DNA from: Chitinophagales bacterium
Lineage (GTDB): Bacteria > Bacteroidota > Bacteroidia > Chitinophagales > UBA2359
Direction of reading: 5' to 3'
Assembly: GCA_041392475.1 (NCBI GenBank)
Contig: JAWKLZ010000001.1
Location: 1,984,001 to 2,048,000, forward strand
Length of the DNA stretch: 64,000 nucleotides
Shown here: one piece after another, positions 55,863 to 64,000 of the stretch
Layout: the number at the start of each line of letters is the position of its first letter
How positions within the stretch are numbered: position 1 is the first letter of the stretch
Made by a program: the position numbers and the translations under genes
Notes under the pieces: model-generated
Seen by the model: only the letters and a program-made list of their open reading frames with translations
Database searches by the model: none
Told to the model about the DNA's origin: nothing

Positions 55863-56131
55863 TTTCTGGCTCTGCTCTCAATCATATCAATTTTTTACAC
55901 TTGGTTTTTTCCTGTCATTATTTATGAGCTACCTCAAACAATTTCACGGTGCTTTATCCATCTTTTCAGTTTGCTCCTCCCTACTCTAAAATAAACATAT
56001 ATATAAACTTTAATGCCATTTTTGTTATTTTAAATAAGGTGAAGACTTCGAAAAAATTCAAGCCATCACGAGAACACCACATTTAATTCTGTCCAATCAC
56101 CTAAAAACACTTATCAAAAAAGTTGTAGAAA

Positions 56132-56265
56132 ATGAAAATATATATTCAAAATATGGTAAGTCTGCGTTGCAAGATGATGGTCAAGTCGGAGTTGGAGAAG
56201 TTAGGTATAGCCTATAAATCCGTAGAATTGGGGGAAGTGCTATTGGAAAAACCAATTACAGAAAC
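56132..56265 (+). pseudogene. 5' fragment of an AraC-type regulator gene cut by MITE copy 4
   Basis: The frame starts MKIYIQNMVSLRCKMMVKSE and continues LEKLGIAYKSVELGEVLLEK, the typical N-terminus of a Bacteroidota AraC-family regulator with a small metal-binding-like (CxxC) domain; the first Cys is Ser here. It ends at the MITE (56266) and no HTH domain follows, so the regulator is lost. Confidence 0.65.
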
Positions 56266-56413
56266 TATAGGTCTTCACATTAAAAAGGAATAAATCGCAA
56301 CCTACCCCTGCCCCTCCAAGGAGGGGAATACTTGTCCCAAGTGGGAAATTCCCCTCTTGGGAGGGGTAAGGGGTGGGTTTAAGTAATATAAACAATCAAT
56401 GCGGAAACCAATA
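56266..56413 (+). repeat. MITE family 1, copy 4
   Basis: About 148 bp, almost identical to the copy at 31142, with the same TATAGGTCTTC and TATTGGTTTCC (complement) ends. It separates the 5' fragment of one gene from the 3' fragment of another. Confidence 0.85.
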
Positions 56414-56841
56414 AAGCTGCTTCTGGCGCTGAATTAATTCACGCTAATAATCACAAAGTAGTTTTAGTCAGAATGGGGGAAAGCATACCTCAAATTACGC
56501 CTGAATTTTCGGTAAAATCGACCATTGAGAATTTAAAAGAATCAATTGACGGAGAGAGTTATGAGTTCAATACGATGTATCCAGAGTTTATTAAAAATGC
56601 AAATGCTGCTGGAAATTATATGGCTCAGATAAGTTTGACGTATGCGTATAAAGTAGAGCAAAAGCATCGGGATTTTTATATGGAAGCTTTGGCAGCTCTT
56701 GAAGCAGGTACAGACAATACCCTTGCAAAAATTTACTACTTATGCCCTACTTGTGGAAATACCTATGCAACTACTGCGCCTGCTCGTTGCGAAATTTCTA
56801 TGACAGATTCAAAGTTGTTTATTAAGGTGACGAGTTTATAA
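56414..56841 (+). pseudogene. 3' fragment of a rubrerythrin-family gene
   Basis: From the MITE edge an open frame encodes AASGAELIHANNHKVVLVR, then the internal Met at 56473, the second ferritin-like helix pair (YEFNTMYPEFIKNA, YAYKVEQKHRDFYMEALAAL), and a rubredoxin-like tail (YYLCPTCGNTYAT). The first iron-binding helix is gone, removed with the 5' end. The second Cys pair of the rubredoxin domain is reduced to one Cys (RCEISM), so electron transfer is doubtful. A 122-residue product could be made from 56473. Confidence 0.75.
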
Positions 56842-56876
56842 AAGTTTAGACGAATTTCTAAAAATTAACAACCAAT

Positions 56877-57266
56877 ATGAGCTATTTTATTTCAAAAGAA
56901 TTTACAAGAACATCGGTAACTGCAATTCGCCCAAAAGTTGAAGATGCGTTAAAAACGGAAGGATTTGGCGTACTGACGGAAATTGATATTCAGGCAACCA
57001 TGAAGAAAAAATTGGATAAGGATTATTTACCTCATCTTATTTGGGGTGCCTGCAATCCTGTTTTTGCAGACAAAGTACTTTCTGTAGATCAACATATCAG
57101 TTTGATGCTGCCCTGTAATGTGTCTATTCGTGCGTTGGGAAATGAAGAAATTGAAGTGGCAATGATTGACCCTTTAGAAGCAATGAAGGCAATTGGAAGC
57201 CCTGCTATTGAAGTGTATGCCAAGGAGGTAAGCGATAAATTAAATAAGGTTTTAGAAAACATTTAA
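56877..57266 (+). CDS. DUF302-family protein
   Basis: The 129-residue product matches DUF302: a start with TSVTAIRPKVEDALKTEGFG, VLTEIDIQATMKKKL, LIWGACNPVFADKVL, LMLPCNVSIRA, and C-terminal VAMIDPLEAM. It has no signal peptide here. The biochemical role of the family is not established. It is 35 bp after the rubrerythrin fragment and 12 bp before the cupin gene, suggesting one transcript of small stress-related genes. Confidence 0.9.
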   Translation: MSYFISKEFTRTSVTAIRPKVEDALKTEGFGVLTEIDIQATMKKKLDKDYLPHLIWGACNPVFADKVLSVDQHISLMLPCNVSIRALGNEEIEVAMIDPLEAMKAIGSPAIEVYAKEVSDKLNKVLENI

Positions 57267-57278
57267 AAGCCAATAAAA

Positions 57279-57566
57279 ATGAACATTAAAGATTTGCTCC
57301 CTCAAGATAAAGCTGTTTCAACAGCGGTGCTTCTTAGATCAGAACAGGCAACTGTCACGGTTATTCAAATTTTGGAGGGCGAACAATTGAAAGAACACGT
57401 CACCAAAGTTCCAGCACTCTTGATTTGTATTATCGGAGAAGTAGTCTTTGAAAATGAAAAGGGGATGAAAGAATCATTATTGTCGGGCGACTATGTTAGC
57501 ATCGCACCAATGATAAAACATTGGCTAAATGCTATCACAAACAGCCAACTTATACTTTTCAAATAG
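57279..57566 (+). CDS. Small cupin-domain protein
   Basis: The 95-residue product is a single cupin barrel: LEGEQLKEHVTKVPALLICI for motif 1 (one His where metal cupins have HxH) and GDYVSIAPMIKHWLNAI for motif 2. With few metal ligands it may be a binding or regulatory cupin. It lies 12 bp after the DUF302 gene. Confidence 0.85.
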   Translation: MNIKDLLPQDKAVSTAVLLRSEQATVTVIQILEGEQLKEHVTKVPALLICIIGEVVFENEKGMKESLLSGDYVSIAPMIKHWLNAITNSQLILFK

Positions 57567-57634
57567 TGCAGTCATTTCCGAGAGTGATGTTGGATTGTAA
57601 GCATGTATTTGGTCAAATTTTCAAATTTTAAATT

Positions 57635-58135
57635 ATGAATGGAGCACACTGGCATTTAGTACTCAATCATTTACCCATTATCATCCCGATGGTTGGTTTG
57701 CTTGTGATGATTGGAGGTTTATTGATTAAATCAGAAATTTTAAAGCGGGCCGCATACAGTATTTTCATTTTAGGTGCAATTACAGCAATAGCTGCTTTCT
57801 CAACGGGTGAGGGTGCTGAAGAGGTGATTGAAGGAATTCAAGGTATAGATGAGCGCTATATTAAAGTGCACGAAGAAATCGCTGAAGTTTTTTCAATAAT
57901 ACTCTATGTCTTGGGAGCTATTTCCCTAATCGGATTATGGGCCAATTGGAAAGGAAAGTCCTTTTCTAATTCCATCGTATTCGTAACAATAGCACTGTCA
58001 TTGGTCGGTTTATTCTATGCCAAACAAACTGGAACCACCGGTGGAGAAATTAGACATACCGAAATTAGAGTAGATGGCATAAATAATAGTAATATAAACC
58101 AAAATAGTGAACGTGAAGGAGAAGATGATGACTGA
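57635..58135 (+). CDS. DUF2231-like membrane protein
   Basis: The 166-residue product starts MNGAHWHLVLNHLPIIIPMV, with His residues near the first of four predicted membrane helices (about 10-27, 38-55, 82-103, 112-128), and ends in an acidic hydrophilic tail. The HWHLVLNHLP start and four-helix plan resemble DUF2231 proteins, some of which may bind haem. Function unknown. Confidence 0.75.
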   Translation: MNGAHWHLVLNHLPIIIPMVGLLVMIGGLLIKSEILKRAAYSIFILGAITAIAAFSTGEGAEEVIEGIQGIDERYIKVHEEIAEVFSIILYVLGAISLIGLWANWKGKSFSNSIVFVTIALSLVGLFYAKQTGTTGGEIRHTEIRVDGINNSNINQNSEREGEDDD

Positions 58136-58606
58136 TGATTATGTACCACATCAGTATTTGCTTATTGTATTTGGGTTGAACGGAAACCTGTTCCGATGAT
58201 GAATCGGAATGGAGTTCTGTAATTGCTTGCACTATTTTCTACAAATATTCAAGGGATACCTGTTCCGAAGAAATCGGAAACGGACTTATGAGTTACCGTT
58301 TATTTACTTTTAGCTGTACTAGAAGTTTTGTAGCAAAAGTTTTTATTTAATTTTTTTAGACTTTAGATGAAGGAGTAAAGACGACAGAAATATAAATTTA
58401 ACTGCCTGATAATTATTTTTTTACGCCCATTTACATCAATAAAAGGAGAGTTTGATTATCAAGTTTTTATATTTCACCTCTTGCTTCCGACTTCTTTCCT
58501 CCAAAGTCCAAAAATATTATAGCTAAGGAAATTTCCAATTCGATTCATGCATTGAAGATGAATCAACCAAAACGATTTCAGTTTTTTAAAAAATAAATAC
58601 CAAAAA
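58136..58606. other. Intergenic region with two tandem TTCCGA hairpins
   Basis: Two similar short units (about 58181-58218 and 58253-58287) each contain ACCTGTTCCGA followed by a hairpin: TTCCGAT/ATCGGAA (58191-58209) and TTCCGA/TCGGAA (58263-58279), both with 5-nt loops. They could be part of a small RNA or a protein-binding site. The rest is AT-rich and shows no gene. Confidence 0.4.
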
Positions 58607-58987
58607 ATGAATACAAAAAAGAACTTAGGCATTTGGATGGATCATTCGACTGCAAATTTGATAGATGTAAATACTAAAAAAAGCAATCATTCGATAAGTT
58701 CACAATTTACACATAATACAAAAGAAGAAGTATTAAATAGAAGTGAATATATTATGCATAACAAAGAGGAACAAATGAATGAAGCCTATTATAAAGAAAT
58801 AGCAGATGAGATTTTGAAGTATGATCATGTACTCTTATTTGGCCCTACAAATGCAAGGTTAGAACTGCATAATTACCTGAATAAGGATTTACATTTTAAG
58901 GATATAAAAATTGACATTGAGTCAGCAGATAAGATGACAGAGAACGAACAATTCGCATTTGTAAGAAAGCATTTCGATAACCAATAG
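58607..58987 (+). CDS. Small eRF1/Pelota-like (baeRF-type) protein
   Basis: The 126-residue product has the order of a minimal bacterial archaeo-eukaryotic-release-factor-like domain: KNLGIWMDHSTANLIDV (strand pair), a linker, YYKEIADEILKYDHVLLFGP and ARLELHNYLNKDLHFKDI (Rossmann-like RNA-binding fold), then a charged end TENEQFAFVRKHFD. It lacks an NGQ/GGQ-type peptidyl-hydrolysis loop. A ribosome-linked stress role is proposed for the family and not proven. Repeat family 2 copy B begins at its stop codon. Confidence 0.6.
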   Translation: MNTKKNLGIWMDHSTANLIDVNTKKSNHSISSQFTHNTKEEVLNRSEYIMHNKEEQMNEAYYKEIADEILKYDHVLLFGPTNARLELHNYLNKDLHFKDIKIDIESADKMTENEQFAFVRKHFDNQ

Positions 58988-59124
58988 GGTTGCCAACAAA
59001 ATAAACACCACATTTGAGGTGACGGCTTTTGAAGTTTACTCTTTGAAAAACATTGATTTTCACTGCAATAGAGAACCTTTGAAGCAAAACTTCAAAAGTC
59101 TAAATCGGGAAATTATTTTATTGA
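58988..59124 (-). repeat. Repeat family 2, copy B (inverted relative to copy A)
   Basis: It starts GGGTTGCC directly after the upstream stop codon and ends GGGAAATTATTTTATTGA; it is the reverse complement of 53853-53993 with scattered substitutions. Together the copies flank a patch with an IS, two MITEs and small stress-type genes. Confidence 0.75.
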
Positions 59125-59168
59125 TGTTCCTTAGGAAATCTTAGTACATACTGAAACTATGATACTCT

Positions 59169-60245
59169 ATGAAAAATGCTTTTCTATTTTCATTGATTTT
59201 ATTGGCTGGCTGCAAGTCCGACCAGAAAACAATACGACCAGTAATTCAAAACATCACGGAATCGGTCTATGCCTCTGGTGTTATAAAAAGTAACAATCAA
59301 TACGAGGCTTTTGCAACGGTAAGCGGAATTGTCGAGGAGGTATTTGTGGACGAGGGAACAAGTGTGGAAATCGGCTCGCCTATACTGTCTATTGTGGATG
59401 ATGCTCAAAAATTGATGGCGGAAAATGCTCGGTTATCCAATGAATTCAACGCCTTGAATGTCAATCGTGGCAAACTCGATGAAGTCAGGACTTTGGTGGA
59501 TTTGACGAAGAGCCAAATGGAAAACGATTTATCCATGCTTGAAAGACAAAGAAGACTTTGGGCTCAGAACATCGGAGCCAGAGTGACATTAGAACAAAAA
59601 GAACTGGCATACAAAAGCTCAACCTCCAACCATAAATCTGCCAAGGAAAAGTTGGAGGAGCTTGAAAGGCAATTGAAGTATCTCTCTAAGCAAGCCCAAA
59701 ATAATCTTTTGATCAGCAACAAAACCACCAGCGATTACCTCGTAAAAAGTAAAGTAAAAGGGAAGGTTTATCAGATGAACCTCACCAAGGGAGAAATTGT
59801 CACTCCTCAAATTCCGATTGCCATTATAGGTGATGATGAAAAATACCTGCTCGAAATGCAGATTGATGAATATGATATCGTGATTATCCAATTGGGTATG
59901 CCCGTCTTGGTGGTGCTGAATAGCTATCAGGATTCGGTTTTTAATGCCGTAGTGTCTAAGATCAATCCCATCATGAATTTACAAAGCAAGACCTTCACCA
60001 TAGAAGCGGAATTTGTGCGACCACCGAATGTCCTGTATCCAAATATTTCTCTGGAAGCCAATGTGTTGATCAGCACAAAAAAAGACGCTTTGCTCATACC
60101 AAGAAACTACCTGCTCAACGACTCGATTGTGGTGAACAAGTCAGGGAAACAACTAATGGTAAAAACTGGTTTGAAGGATTACCAAATGGTAGAAATTATA
60201 TCGAATATAGATGTGAATGAAGAACTTATCCTCCCTGAACAATGA
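59169..60245 (+). CDS. Lipoprotein periplasmic adaptor of a MacA/HlyD type exporter
   Basis: The 358-residue product has a lipobox (SLILLAGC, Cys about 15), a biotinyl-lipoyl-like domain split by a coiled-coil hairpin (about 80-185: LSNEFNALNVNRGKLDEVRT, KLEELERQLKYL), a beta-barrel domain and a membrane-proximal domain. It is the adaptor for the permease and ATPase encoded next; the three reading frames overlap or nearly touch (ATGA at 60242). Confidence 0.9.
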   Translation: MKNAFLFSLILLAGCKSDQKTIRPVIQNITESVYASGVIKSNNQYEAFATVSGIVEEVFVDEGTSVEIGSPILSIVDDAQKLMAENARLSNEFNALNVNRGKLDEVRTLVDLTKSQMENDLSMLERQRRLWAQNIGARVTLEQKELAYKSSTSNHKSAKEKLEELERQLKYLSKQAQNNLLISNKTTSDYLVKSKVKGKVYQMNLTKGEIVTPQIPIAIIGDDEKYLLEMQIDEYDIVIIQLGMPVLVVLNSYQDSVFNAVVSKINPIMNLQSKTFTIEAEFVRPPNVLYPNISLEANVLISTKKDALLIPRNYLLNDSIVVNKSGKQLMVKTGLKDYQMVEIISNIDVNEELILPEQ

Positions 60246-61501
60246 AAATTAAACTCATCACACAGATTTCAGTGGCTTTGCTCACCGCCCGACTAAAACA
60301 AACGATGGTTGCTGCCTTTGGTGTCACCTTCAGCATCACTATGTTCATCACGCTACTCAGTTTTATGGCAGGTCTAAACGATTTGCTCGACAATCTAATT
60401 CTGAACCGGACTCCCCATGTGAGACTCTACAATGAAATCTTGCCTTCCAAGATTCAGCCCATTGCCAGATCTACTGCATTTTCTGGAGCCTACCATTTTG
60501 TGAAGCATGTAAAACCCAGAAATGAATTGCTGGAAATTCGTAACAGTGCAGCCATCATCAATGCACTAAAAAATGATCCCAATGTCCGAGGTGTTGCTCC
60601 CAAAACCACCATTCCCATTTTTTACAATGTAGGTGCCATTAATCTAACGGGGGTAATCAACGGCATTGACGTAGATGCAGAAAACAGACTTTTCACCTTT
60701 CAGGATTATGTGGTACAGGGGAAAACCATAGACTTGAAAAATACGCCCAACAGCATCATATTGGGCATTGGAGCCGCAAAGAAAATGCTCGTTCAGATGG
60801 GGGATAACATCCAAGTAACGACCAGCAATGGCACTCGATTTCCGTTGAAAGTAGTTGGATTCTTTCAATCTGGTATAGATGAGATAGACAAAGTTCAGAG
60901 CTATACAACCCTTGCAACAACTCAAAAAATGCTTGGAAAACCTGCAAGTTATGTCACCGATATTCAAATCAAAATTTCTGATATGACGATTGCGCCAGCT
61001 CTTGCTAAAAAATACCATAAGTTGTTTGAAACAGAAGCCATCGACATTCAAACCGCCAATGCCCAATTTGAAACAGGAAGTTCGGTGCGGACGCTGATTT
61101 CTTATGCGGTGGGCATCACCTTGCTGATTGTGGCTGGATTTGGGATTTACAATATCCTGAATATGATGATTTATGAGAAAATGGATTCCATTGCGATTCT
61201 AAAAGCTACTGGTTTTTCGGGCAAAGATGTCAATGCCATTTTTATCACCATTGCCCTGACGATTGGTTTGGTAGGTGGCGCACTTGGATTGGTCTTTGGA
61301 TTGGGGCTGTCTGCCTTGATTGGCGAAATACCCTTCAATACCGCTTCCTTGCCTACGGTAAAAACCTATCCTATCAGCTACAATCCGAACTTCTATTTGA
61401 TAGGGGCGGTTTTTTCAATCATTACCACTTATTTGGCGGGATACTTTCCATCTAAAAAAGCAAGCAGAATTGATCCTGTGGATATCATTCGAGGAAAATA
61501 G
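60242..61501 (+). CDS. ABC exporter permease (MacB/LolC type)
   Basis: The 419-residue product has one N-terminal helix (VAAFGVTFSITMFITLLSFM), a periplasmic MacB_PCD-like domain (about 45-275), and three C-terminal helices with the FtsX signature (LLIVAGFGIYNILNMMIYEK, DSIAILKATGFSGKDVNAIF). Overlap with the adaptor stop suggests translational coupling. The substrate is unknown. Confidence 0.93.
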   Translation: MKIKLITQISVALLTARLKQTMVAAFGVTFSITMFITLLSFMAGLNDLLDNLILNRTPHVRLYNEILPSKIQPIARSTAFSGAYHFVKHVKPRNELLEIRNSAAIINALKNDPNVRGVAPKTTIPIFYNVGAINLTGVINGIDVDAENRLFTFQDYVVQGKTIDLKNTPNSIILGIGAAKKMLVQMGDNIQVTTSNGTRFPLKVVGFFQSGIDEIDKVQSYTTLATTQKMLGKPASYVTDIQIKISDMTIAPALAKKYHKLFETEAIDIQTANAQFETGSSVRTLISYAVGITLLIVAGFGIYNILNMMIYEKMDSIAILKATGFSGKDVNAIFITIALTIGLVGGALGLVFGLGLSALIGEIPFNTASLPTVKTYPISYNPNFYLIGAVFSIITTYLAGYFPSKKASRIDPVDIIRGK

Positions 61502-61502
61502 C

Positions 61503-62195
61503 ATGGAAAAGAAGAAAGTTATAGAAGCTGTAAGCATTAGCAAATCATTTCATGATCCCATCACCGTGAAAGTCCTAACTGATGTGAGTTTTTCTATCAA
61601 TACGGGTGAGTTTGTTTCTATTGTGGGGAAATCAGGTTGTGGCAAATCAACCTTACTCTACATTTTATCTACCATGGATACCAGCTACGAAGGTGAGCTA
61701 TTGCTGGACGGCATCAGCATGAAAGACAAAAAGGATGCAGCCTTGGCCAAGGTGCGAAATGAAAAAATCGGTTTCGTATTTCAATTCCATTATTTACTCA
61801 ATGAATTCACCAACCTTAAAAACGTGATGCTGCCTGGACTCAAACTAGCAAAACTCACACCCAAAAAATTGGAACACAATGCCTATGAGAAATTAAAGAT
61901 TCTGGGGATAGAAAAGGAGGCACTAAAATACCCTAATCAGCTTAGCGGTGGTCAAAAACAGCGTGTAGCTATTGCTCGGGCATTGATTAATGAACCCTTG
62001 ATTATCATGGGAGATGAACCTACGGGTAATTTGGACAAAAAAAATAGCAATGTGGTGTTTAATATTTTCAAGGAGCTGGCAGAAGAATACCACCAGTCTT
62101 TATTGATTGTTACCCACGATCTGGATTTTGCAGCGAAGACCCATAGGACCATCACCATGGAAGATGGGAAAATAATCAGCACTGGCTTAATCTAA
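61503..62195 (+). CDS. ABC exporter ATPase (MacB/LolD type)
   Basis: The start at 61503 follows the permease stop by 1 bp; an earlier in-frame ATG at 61470 lies inside the permease gene. The 230-residue ATPase has Walker A GKSGCGKST, Q-loop FQFHYLL, signature LSGGQKQRVAIARAL, Walker B LIIMGDEPTGNLD and switch His in VTHDLDF. It powers the adaptor/permease pair. Confidence 0.96.
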   Translation: MEKKKVIEAVSISKSFHDPITVKVLTDVSFSINTGEFVSIVGKSGCGKSTLLYILSTMDTSYEGELLLDGISMKDKKDAALAKVRNEKIGFVFQFHYLLNEFTNLKNVMLPGLKLAKLTPKKLEHNAYEKLKILGIEKEALKYPNQLSGGQKQRVAIARALINEPLIIMGDEPTGNLDKKNSNVVFNIFKELAEEYHQSLLIVTHDLDFAAKTHRTITMEDGKIISTGLI

Positions 62196-62369
62196 AATTC
62201 CCCTAAATGTGATTTGAGGTATTTCACAATAGATGTTATCTGAATGTAAAAATTATACAATTCTATTTTAGAATAATATAACGCATTTCTTCAATCTCAC
62301 CCTATCTTTGAATTGTTGTGAAAATGCTTTCACACTTAATTTTTTCAAATTTTTAATAAAAAAATTATC

Positions 62370-62891
62370 ATGAAAAATACTGTAATACGTGCAAAGCACA
62401 TTAAGAAATTAAGGGTTACAATCGGGCTTTTACTATTGCTTTTTTTGAACCCAATCATGGCTCAAAACAATTGGAACTTAACCTTTAGAGGCGCAGTCGA
62501 TTTTCCAACAAAAAAAATGGGAAATGCTACCTTAAAAACGGGTTTCGGTGGTGAAGCAACAATTGCCTATCAATTCCTTCCAAAATTAGCCGTTTATACA
62601 GGCCGGGGTTGGAGCAAATTCAGTACCGATAAGTTATTTGGTAACACAAATATTGATATTGAAGAGACGGGATACCGGGCTGGACTTCGATTTACTACCC
62701 TATCTCCTTTTAAATACATAGGAATATTGTTTGGGGCAATTGCTTTAACTACTTGGGGTATTGCGGTTTTTTCACCTTCACTACTCCTGCCTTTTATTGG
62801 TATGGGTGGTACAGAAAGGTGGGTGGCATATCCACTAATGCTTTGGTTAACAGGTTTGGGTGGTTATTTAATGAGTAAAAATACAGTTTAA
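62370..62891 (+). CDS. Unrecognised protein: beta-barrel-like N-half joined to a membrane C-half
   Basis: The 173-residue product has a signal peptide (IGLLLLLFLNPIMAQ) followed by beta strands of an OmpW/OmpA-like barrel start (WNLTFRGAVDFPTK, GGEATIAYQFLPKLAVYTG, EETGYRAGLRF). At about residue 110 it changes to a two-helix hydrophobic segment (YIGILFGAIALTTWGIAVFS, YPLMLWLTGLGGYLM) typical of inner-membrane proteins. The halves do not belong to one known architecture. A deletion fusing two genes is a likely explanation. Confidence 0.55.
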   Translation: MKNTVIRAKHIKKLRVTIGLLLLLFLNPIMAQNNWNLTFRGAVDFPTKKMGNATLKTGFGGEATIAYQFLPKLAVYTGRGWSKFSTDKLFGNTNIDIEETGYRAGLRFTTLSPFKYIGILFGAIALTTWGIAVFSPSLLLPFIGMGGTERWVAYPLMLWLTGLGGYLMSKNTV

Positions 62892-63012
62892 AAATATGTA
62901 AGTAGTAAAAAACTCTTAACGCTTTCATATCACCTTAAATCAATGATGCTTAACCTGACAACAGCAAGAAATATTATCACTCTACTTCCTCATTAAGAAC
63001 TATTTGTAAGAG

Positions 63013-63843
63013 ATGAAACACAACAAACTTATGATAATTACAATCACCCTCATTGGACTTCTCTTATCAATCCTAATTATTGGCAAAATAAATTTGTCCA
63101 TAAAATTCAGCAAACAAGTCAAAGCGCTTTTTGCTCAATCAAAAAATATCTCCAACCAGACCTATCATAAAAACCAAATCGACAGTTTGCCAGAACCTGT
63201 ACAACGGTATTTTAACCATATTTTAAAAGAAGGTCAATCCTACATCAGTTATGCAAGAATTAAACATGATGGACAATTTAAAACAGACCTTAACAAAGAT
63301 TGGATAGATATAACAGGAGAACAATACGCAACAACGGCGAAACCAGGCTTTATTTGGAAAGGCACAACAGCCATGTTTGTTGCACGAGACATGTATATTT
63401 CAGACCAGGGAAGACTGATTGCTACCCTTTTTTCAGTATATAATGTTGCGGATGCAAAAGGCGAAAAATACAATGAAGGCGAACTCCTTCGTTGGCTTGG
63501 AGAAAGCGTTTTGTATCCGACGAACTTATTACCGAGCAATAGACTTCAATGGTTTCCGATTGATTCCAATACCGCAAAACTTACCTTTAATTACAATGGA
63601 CTTTCCCTATTTTTTAAATTTACTTTTAATGAACTTGGAGAAATAACCGAGATGGAAACGCAACGATATATGGGCGAAAACAATCTGGAAACTTGGGTGA
63701 TCAAAGCAACAAACTACAAGAAAATGAATAATGTATTTATACCGACAGCCTTTGATGTGTTATGGCGATTAGACAAAGGTGATTTTAGTTATGCGAAATT
63801 TAATATCACAGAAGTGGAGTACGATAAACCTGAAAAATTCTAA
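63013..63843 (+). CDS. DUF6544/DUF6920-like membrane-anchored protein
   Basis: The 276-residue product has one N-terminal membrane helix (LMIITITLIGLLLSILIIG). A soluble domain starts with DSLPEPVQRYFNHILKEGQS and continues KHDGQFKTDLNKDWIDITGE, LLRWLGESVLYPTNLLPSN, and a beta-rich end (FNELGEITEMETQRYMG). These are hallmarks of a conserved Bacteroidota/Actinobacteria family of unknown function. It is probably extracytoplasmic. Confidence 0.75.
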   Translation: MKHNKLMIITITLIGLLLSILIIGKINLSIKFSKQVKALFAQSKNISNQTYHKNQIDSLPEPVQRYFNHILKEGQSYISYARIKHDGQFKTDLNKDWIDITGEQYATTAKPGFIWKGTTAMFVARDMYISDQGRLIATLFSVYNVADAKGEKYNEGELLRWLGESVLYPTNLLPSNRLQWFPIDSNTAKLTFNYNGLSLFFKFTFNELGEITEMETQRYMGENNLETWVIKATNYKKMNNVFIPTAFDVLWRLDKGDFSYAKFNITEVEYDKPEKF

Positions 63844-64000
63844 CCGTTACTAAAGCGAGGGATAAGCAGCAAAAAAATATTGTACTACCTCCGCTCGAAA
63901 GCAGAAATAAACAATCTCAAAGAACAACATTAAAAAAGTTGATGCTATACATAAAAGCAAAAGAATCACATAGGTTTTTTTTGTGATTTTTATACGTCAT
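63844..64000. other. Window end, non-coding
   Basis: 157 bp past the last stop, AT-rich; no gene start, RNA or repeat recognised. Confidence 0.3.

Overview
The window looks like a chromosome segment of a Bacteroidota bacterium, probably a gliding, Saprospiria/Cytophagia-like lineage (the rank is inference). Evidence: a 2336-residue protein with the type IX secretion (gliding-motility) C-terminal domain, a bacillithiol enzyme (BshC), beta-propeller histidine kinases, carboxypeptidase-regulatory-like domains, and promoters of the TAnnTTTG type.

Region 1 (1-1790) is the most unusual RNA locus. Diverged tRNA genes read as Tyr (cut by the window edge), Ser, Phe and Gln. Between Ser and Phe lies an RNA carrying two separate pieces of 23S rRNA in permuted order: the sarcin-ricin loop and then the L11-binding GTPase-associated centre. 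The latter aligns without gaps to the 58-nt E. coli domain and shows compensatory base-pair changes. These are the two rRNA elements contacted by translational GTPases. The array ends in a gene for an unrecognised protein and a strong terminator. Region 2 (1790-5414) has an IS605-type tnpB element that truncated a lipoprotein gene, then a GH113-like lipoprotein. Region 3 (5483-13504) is a four-gene sensory operon: Zn-ribbon protein, propeller histidine kinase, FIST sensor, PAS histidine kinase. Region 4 (13534-16409) is housekeeping: rlmH, nfeD-floA, NlpC/P60 and tRNA-Arg.

Region 5 (16.5-31.3 kb) is a defence island beside tRNA-Arg. It holds a type I restriction system with intact hsdM, an hsdR whose zinc-finger tail has been shifted out of frame, and an hsdS in pieces. 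Next comes a same-strand cluster of two formylglycine-generating-enzyme-fold (FGE) proteins, an LRR-Roc-COR-CHAT protease, a bacterial gasdermin and a third FGE protein. The three FGE genes end in variable regions with the adenine-mutagenesis signature of a diversity-generating retroelement (DGR), each followed by the same hairpin. No reverse transcriptase or template repeat is visible here, so diversification would have to come in trans. A four-half-site motif with the same spacing lies upstream of both hsdM and the first FGE gene. My reading is a pore-forming cell-death module with diversifiable sensors, possibly co-regulated with restriction.

Region 6 (31.4-44.5 kb) is mostly metabolic and envelope genes: cob(I)alamin adenosyltransferase, QueA, a MacB-like permease, VOC, BshC, three carboxypeptidase-regulatory-like proteins including a YfbK-like vWA protein, DJ-1/PfpI, acyl-CoA dehydrogenase and a SnoaL-like protein. 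Region 7 (44.6-52.7 kb) holds an IPTL-CTERM protein and the giant T9SS substrate, which contains six or more 210-bp tandem repeats. Region 8 (53-59.1 kb) is a mobile-element-rich patch: an IS4-like remnant, an ISKra4-type IS with perfect 8-bp target duplication, two MITE families, AraC-type and rubrerythrin gene fragments, and small stress-type genes. Region 9 (59.1-64 kb) encodes a three-part MacAB-like exporter and two membrane or envelope proteins.
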